NCBI RefSeq assembly: GCF_008831285.2
Contig: NC_045142.1
Coordinates: forward strand, 13,466,716 to 13,530,715
Length of the DNA stretch: 64,000 bases
From: Nymphaea colorata
Lineage: Eukaryota > Streptophyta > Magnoliopsida > Nymphaeales > Nymphaeaceae
Direction: 5' to 3'
The notes beneath the pieces were generated by a model that was not told the DNA's origin, made no database searches, and saw nothing but the letters and a program-made list of their open reading frames with translations. This document shows positions 57,572 through 64,000 of this stretch, in pieces (position 1 is the first letter of the stretch; every line of letters starts with the position of its first letter). Both the position numbers and the translations under genes were made by a program.

Positions 57572-60500
57572 TCACACCCCAACCTTTTGACCCTCAAACA
57601 AGTTTTTTTTTTCTAACATAAAGCGTAGAAGTGTGACGACACAACAATTCAAAAGAGACAAAGCTATGTCATTCGAAACAATGGGACAAACTCTCATTTA
57701 TATAACAATTTCAATTTATACAAAGTCACATCTATGTGTATGACAAAAATGCCACAAACCAAAACTTTGATGTCTAACAAAAATAAGACATCAAAGAGAC
57801 CAAACCATGATGTGCCGGCACTACCAAAGACCCAAAACCTCCCCAGTAGAATTTGAGTGAAGTCATCTGATCAACGTACTGCCTCGGGTACGCCAAAACC
57901 TAAAAAAAGAAACAACTGAAGGCTTAGCCTTCGCAGTATGGCAACAAGCTAAGAAAATCCCAAACCCTCTTAGGTAGGGCTCAAATATGAGAATATACAA
58001 TCATAAAACAAATTATCATCATGTCATGTCAGGGCATAGTCACATTATTTGCCAAGAAAGCCCCTCACATAGACTACGACATGTAAAGGCCGCTCGATGA
58101 CCAAGATAACACCATTTCGATTCACACACACATCAATCACATACACTTCAATCATATACTTTCATTTCATTAGCTTTAGTGAATTGACAGTTCTTGTGGG
58201 TGTAAACACATGCACGTGCATACCAAGGGCGGCCCATAGCCTAGAGACAACCCTCATGGTGGCCCATAACAGTATAGATTCATTCATCCGCTGCAGCGAT
58301 AGAGCACTCATCCATGGATGTGTGAATTCCAATAAGAGATACTCAACCTTTCCTAGAACACCCAAGTTGGGAAGGCGGAAGCCCAATGCTCCAAGCACAT
58401 CACACAACAGTACCCTGGGGTCTTGCACTGCCTGCGCTCCGAACAAGCAAGACCAGTGGCAAAAACAGGACGTCTCCCAAACACATAGTCACATCCCATT
58501 GGCCTCTCATCTCTTATTCTTTCATTATTATCATTATAATAGCACATTCACATAATGACTGGCTAGCTCATGAGGTTGGTTCACTTCACGAGTGCACCCA
58601 CACATCCAATTGCCTCCACACGAGGTCTACACATAACATTAACAGTCATAGCTAGCCGTCATACAATATAGGTACAACTACCCTCCAATTTCAATCAATT
58701 GCATTATTGCCCACGGCAATACCTATGCAACAAATCATAACATTCACATCTTATCAAACACATCGATCAAATCTTTCAAAACTTAGCCAAATCCTGGAGT
58801 AGTCTCGATCTGTGATGACTCGTAACTGTCATATGTAATTATCATTCTATGATGCCCTTTAATGCACAATCAGGTTCGAGGAGACACTCGACTCGATACC
58901 TCACCTCATCTGTCCTAAGCAGTTATCAATTATAGCATGCACATACAAATGCATAACAGTTTTCAAAACAAGTTTCTAATAGCTTTTCAAAACAAAACTT
59001 GTCACATGACAAATCATTCACAATCACACACATTAGTTACACCTTTCAAAACTTAGCCAAACCACGGAGAGTAGTCTCGATCCGTGATTGGCTCGTATCT
59101 GTCCTAGGCAATTATCATTCTAAGATGCTTGCTAATGCATAATTGGGGTCGAGGGGATACTCGACTCGATACCCCACCTCATCTGTCCTAAACAGTTATC
59201 AATTCTAGCATGCACATGCACCTGCATAGTCATTTAACAAAAACAAAACTAATCACATACATTCAATCTTATGCATACACTCATTCAATCACATTACAAT
59301 CATTTAATCACATCACAATCTGAGGATCCAACGATCCTGGAACACACATTCACAAATTTGGCCCCAAGCAAGGATTTGCCTGGAATACCGCCATACCTGT
59401 CACGTATCCACAAAACTCAAAACTCTTCAAAATGCCTCAAGCTTCGAATCTGATCGCTCAAGATCTACGGGACGTGCCCGGTGTACCTGCAATCATACAC
59501 AAATGGTAAATGACTAAATTCTCTATAGGTTTAGCTCCACAGTCAAAACAAATAAAAACAAAATCAGTGAGGCATGCCATTGCCTCAAAATGGTGTCGAC
59601 GGGTAGTGTCGACCTACAAAGCCCTCAAAAAGATCTCTTCCCAACTCTTTGAGGTTGTGACCAAACATCTAAACTCAAAGCTTCGATCAAACTACCACTA
59701 ACACATTCTCAATTGCTTTCTTTAGTTGAGGCGTCTTCCTCGCAATTAAGATTCTCAACATACAACGCATATGTACAACAATAGAAGCATATTTCTCAAG
59801 CTTGCTAAAACAGTTCTATACCTTCACCACAACATCGCAATTTCTACCATGCTTCTCTATTGCTTCGAAAATCAACACATCATGCTAGAAAAACACTTAT
59901 ACACATAGCTCCTCGTCCATCTCAAAATGGGCATAAACTTCTCTAAAATAGCGACATCTCTAGCATGCTTTCTAAATCATCAATGTTTAATTCTAGCATG
60001 CTCAAACAATAATTGTATATACTTCAACAGAAAATTTACAACAATCTAAGCTCGATTAGGCCTTTCTCACCCCAATCTTAGAATTCAAACTGTCGTAGTG
60101 CTCTCGGCAGCCACTTCAAGAGTTCAATTGAGCTCCAACGTCAACGATTGATCGCTGCCTCGACCACCAATGCTTTCACTTCACTGGTATGAGGGGGAAA
60201 TGATGTGTTTCCCACTGAAATCCAAACCAACAGCCCCAAAACAATCAAAAACAGCAAGAAAATGGGCGGGGAAAAAGGGAGAGGGTGCAGCAGAGTGGAC
60301 GAGAGAGTGTGGGAGTGAGAGCTCGAGCAGAGGAGGAGAGGGAGGAGAAACAACAGAAAAAAAACAGAAGGGAAGAGGCTGCACCAGAGGAGGCCGTGCG
60401 GCAGGGAGGGGAAATGGCAGAACAATGGGAGAGGGAGGAGAAGAAGAAGGAAGAGTTAGGGCGAGGTTGAGGGCTTACCCGTTCCACTGCTGTTGTCCTC

Positions 60501-60960
60501 GTCGCCGCCCTGTAACACCTCTGTCTTCTTCTTCTTCTCTGCACTGGCACGAGAGGCAACCAGGAGAAAGATGAGGGAGAAGAGGGAAAGGCGAGGGAGA
60601 AGAGCCCTCGCATCGGGCTCCTTCACGCCAAGGATTTCGGTTCGGGTCTGGGTCCCGATCCAACCCGACCTGCCCAAAAACAAAATAACGTTACACCTAT
60701 AAAGGCCCAAAGCACTTCAAGAATGATTATTCTCTCATTGGGTTGGCTTTTCCTTTCAGCCTCTTCATGGGCGACACTACTCATACAGTCTCTTGATGAG
60801 TGCATAAGACATCTTTACAACAATCTATAGTCTTTTATTCTACAAATAATCACATCTTACATCAGACTCTTATGTCTCTAATTCCTTATGTCTCTAATTC
60901 ATATATTCATGCTAACGTTTCACTGAATCAATCCATAAAATCAACTATTGTAATAAAGAA
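57572..60960. mobile_element. LTR-like block, one terminus at 57572
   Basis: Begins tgtcacaccccaaccttttg, a characteristic gypsy LTR end. It contains a 270-bp duplication (58773-59235), the phrase cccggtgtacctgcaatcat near 59477-59496, and a GC-richer purine tract (60240-60470, polypurine on the plus strand). The right end is not established. The minus-strand gag at 56450-56900 would fit a minus-strand element, but orientation is unproven. Confidence 0.45.
58773..59235. repeat. 270-bp tandem duplication in the LTR-like block
   Basis: ctttcaaaacttagccaaa starts at 58773 and at 59043. Both copies go on with tagtctcgatc, a ...tcgactcgatac block and agttatcaatt.tagcatgca. Copies are about 80-85% alike. 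Confidence 0.85.
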
Positions 60961-61849
60961 GAATTTACCTATACTCACCTAGAAATAATGTGCCATTATC
61001 AGGAGCTGTCCATAACAACATGGGGTATATTTGGCACATGGCATAATCTAATAGGCATGTTTAGCGAAATGTAAATGGGTGCCTCTATAATTGGCTTATC
61101 TCACTACTGTTCTAAACCAATATTCTAGTCTATTGAACAAAGAAGACATGGATATACATTCCATCATGAGATGATCACATTTACATCATAGAGTTCCAAC
61201 ACATTTACAATCATTCAATGTAAATGCAACAAACATAGCCAACCCAAAAACATGAGGGCCTAAAAAAATTGTTGTAATTCCAAGAATCAGCCCCTCACTC
61301 ATGAGTTGGCCCTTTAATGATCAATGTGTGCCATTATCTGACTAGTGAGAACCAAAAAACAATTAAAATCTTTTTTGACATCATTGTACACTAAGTTTGA
61401 CCACATCCTTAATTCAATAAGAGCATAAAATCTTTGTTATCCAAAAATGAAGGGATCAAACTTCTTTTTCACATTAGTTATAGGACATACAAGATATTGA
61501 TATAATAAGGAGTTATGTTATGCCACTATCAAGCAATATCATACAAACAATCATATGACATTGGATATACTCACAATATTTGTTCAGAATAAGGATAAGA
61601 ATAAGAATAAGCAAACATTAATTCAACTCTCAAAGTAATGAGGATTAGTGCAAGGTTGGGAAGAAATATGTTCAACAACAATTGTACAACTTTAGGTGAG
61701 TCACTAGGAGCATCATGACTTGAGTGTCATGTAGAAAAATGACCAATTTCAAAGCTCAAAACTTTTAAAGTCATATTTGTTCCAACCAAGCCTTAAAGAT
61801 TTTGATATGAAAAGGAGCATGTTCTACGTTTCTTGATCTCACAGTCGAT
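60961..61849. other. Sequence without recognised genes
   Basis: AT-rich DNA; no open frame with a recognisable domain. Possibly the internal part of a decayed retrotransposon, as a gypsy pol relic follows directly. Confidence 0.35.
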
Positions 61850-63225
61850 AAAACCCCACTACCGATTCCTTTAAAAGTGCAAAAGACTTTAGATGGATTT
61901 TATCAAGTTATTGAAGAATCTAAAGGACTACTCCTTCCTCACTCCTAAGTTTGGCATATCATTCTCAAGAGTGTGGTAAAACCAATCAACATCATGAACT
62001 ATAGATACACCACATCCAAAACAATAAAATTGAAAGAATGTTGATGGATATGATAGAGAGTAAGATAATCTATCCAAATTCCAATTTATTATTATCTATC
62101 ATTTTATTGGTGAAAATAAAAATAATATTTGAAAATTTTGTGTATATTATCAAGCCTTGTTAAAGTGACTATCAATGATAAGCATCCTATCTACATGATA
62201 GACGAATCGCTAGATAAATTAAATGGTGTAGGTTCTTTGTTAAATTGGAAAATCGGCCTTGGGTACTACTAAATCTGAATGGCTATGCAATATATTTAGG
62301 AAGCCATGTTTAAAGGTCATGATGACCACTATGAATTCTTAATCATATCCTTTGGGTTAACTAATATTCCTACCATATTTTAGAGGGTCATAAATGATAT
62401 CTTTCTTTCATACATTTGTTGCTATGTTTAAGTATTCTTTAATTATAGTTTGATATATTCAAAATTTTGGTATGATCATTTTTACCTTGTCAATACTGGT
62501 TTACAAATGCTTCAAAACCATTAAATGTTTGTAAAGAAATCCAAGCGTGTATTTAGCTAAAAGGAAGACGGTACTCGGCCACATTGCTAGCATTAAAAAG
62601 GTGAAAGCCAACTCTGAAAAACTCCAAGCCATACAACAATAGCCAACTCACAAAGACTTCAAACCTTTATGAGGATTTTCAAGCCTCACGCAATATCACC
62701 ATAGATTGATTCGACCTTGTGACCCTATGGTCACAAAGCCTTACACCCTCAACCAATTCTTAAAGAAGAACTCTTTCATATAGACTGAGAATGCCAATGA
62801 GGCTTTTAACTTATTAAAGCAATCATTACGAAAGCACAAACCTACCTCTACCAGACTTTACTAAGGAGTTCATGAGTCAAATCGATGTGAGTGATATAAG
62901 AACTACGGCAATTGTGGGTTATGAAAGCCAACCCATAGCATTTATTACTAGGGCCCTAACATCTAATGTCAAACCATTATTTACATATAATAGAGATATT
63001 AGCCATTGTCACAACACTAAAGAAATAAAGGTCCTACATTTTAGTAGGACATCTTGTGTTGGTACTTATCATCACAACCTAAAGTACTTCAACGGGACAA
63101 CGGATCATCACTTCCAAGCAGCAGAAATGGTTAGTCAACATGACTTCTTCGGAAAACATGGTGACCAAAAGAAAAGAACCACTTTATACATTGATATAAT
63201 TTTTTGTTCAAATTATTTTTGAATA
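61850..63225 (+). pseudogene. Gypsy RT and RNase H relic
   Basis: A highly mutated pol. RT: VVKPINIMNYRYTTSKTIK near 61975-62035 (matches the ..N.RPYRYP..QK.EI pattern), HYEFLIISFGLTNIPTIF near 62325-62380 (YEFLVMPFGLTNAP pattern), and GHIAS near 62580. RNase H: LPLPDFTKEFMSQIDVSD followed by QPIAFITRALTSN (62850-62970), then NTKEIKVL. The YVDD motif is not readable. No LTR boundaries were found and stops occur throughout. Confidence 0.7.
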
Positions 63226-64000
63226 GATTTATTACTAATAAAATAAAGTTTTGTACTAATAAATTTATTTTCTTAGTTCCCAATAAGTGGTGAATAAAGG
63301 TCAAATCCATAACAACTTAGTACAAAGATTACTTTAGATCCACCGATGCTAACTAAGATGTTCTTAACCAAGCGAAATGAATGCACACAAGACAATAATT
63401 CAGTTTAGCACATTAACGTTCTATTAATTAGTCAGTCATAAAAAAACACTATAATATAGTCTTAACTAAACTAGTTTTCAAGCTTGAGTTGCTTCAGCTC
63501 TCCAACTTGCAAGATCAGGGCACTAAACCACATCACAACCTAAAGGAAAATTGAACTATACATTAGTATTGCAACTAAACAAAGAAATAACAATCTAAAT
63601 TAAAGATATGCATCACTCCTCCCTATCCTAATTAAAAGTGTAAACACAACAAGCTAACTCTACTAGACTTGTTAATAAACTTAATCAGTGAAGAGAGACA
63701 AAAAAAAAATTAATGTACTTAATCTAAAACAAATACCAATAGGTTAAAGGAAAAACTAACTAACCTATATGTTGAATACGTAAAGTAAATAAGTAAAAAT
63801 GACAAAAATGTCCTCCTAGAGTCCCTACAGTTATAGCAAAAGTAGTTCATATGCTAGGAATACTGAAAAGCCCAGTTCATCTTATTTTTTAATGTTTTGA
63901 GACAAACAATTCTTCGGAACACCCCCATTAGAAGAAGGGACTCCTTGTGATGAACTATCTCCCTTACCAACTCAAATCATAAAGATGATGAAGGTCCAAA
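63226..64000. other. Sequence without recognised genes (window end)
   Basis: AT-rich DNA. No domain, terminus or RNA gene was recognised. Confidence 0.4.

Noticed and set aside
58097-58555. 152-codon plus-strand frame
   Set aside because: Located inside an LTR-like block, no recognisable domain, and an equally long antisense frame exists.
60141-60710. Long frames on both strands in a GC-richer patch
   Set aside because: Purine/pyrimidine-biased low-complexity sequence (polypurine on the plus strand) without domain or conserved motif.

Overview
The window is nuclear DNA of a flowering plant. Evidence: a CRINKLY4-type receptor kinase, an INDETERMINATE DOMAIN zinc-finger gene with GT-AG introns, and a dense load of plant LTR retrotransposons and hAT elements. 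The kinase gene is intronless and GC-rich while the transposons are AT-rich, which would suit a monocot or early-diverging angiosperm, but the species is not resolved.

Layout. Only two host genes look intact, both on the minus strand: the receptor kinase (409-2760) and the IDD transcription factor (three exons, 43062-44990). Between them, 5.3-41.1 kb is almost entirely mobile or repetitive DNA: small hAT-like elements (5.3-7.8 kb), an AT-rich minisatellite of about 57-bp units (9.1-10.7 kb), two opposed Ty3/gypsy fragments of one family (12.85-22.67 kb), and a deep nest. Nest order: the 3' LTR of the plus-strand gypsy (20820-22665, resuming 39972-41103) is split by a 17.3-kb hAT element (22666-39963; 8-bp target duplication with one mismatch). 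The hAT is split by a Ty1/copia element (27172-38924; exact 5-bp target duplication atctc). The copia is split inside its RNase H domain by a Ty3/gypsy chromovirus (33579-38322; 5-bp duplication with one mismatch). Removing each insertion restores continuity of the layer below. All the transposon genes are broken by stops, frameshifts or deletions.

The hAT also carries, besides a dead BED-finger/hAT transposase, a decayed B3 DNA-binding domain (39171-39470), which looks like a captured host-gene fragment.

Right of the IDD gene the window is again retrotransposon wreckage: a minus-strand gypsy pol (about 48.6-52.3 kb), an LTR-like block with a tandem-repeat array upstream of a TATA box (52.6-56.1 kb), a minus-strand gag fragment (56.5-56.9 kb), another LTR-like block (57.6-60.9 kb) and a plus-strand gypsy RT/RNase H relic (61.9-63.2 kb).

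The kinase and the IDD factor belong to families that both act in developmental cell-fate control, but nothing here links them functionally. No CRISPR array, rRNA or tRNA gene was recognised.
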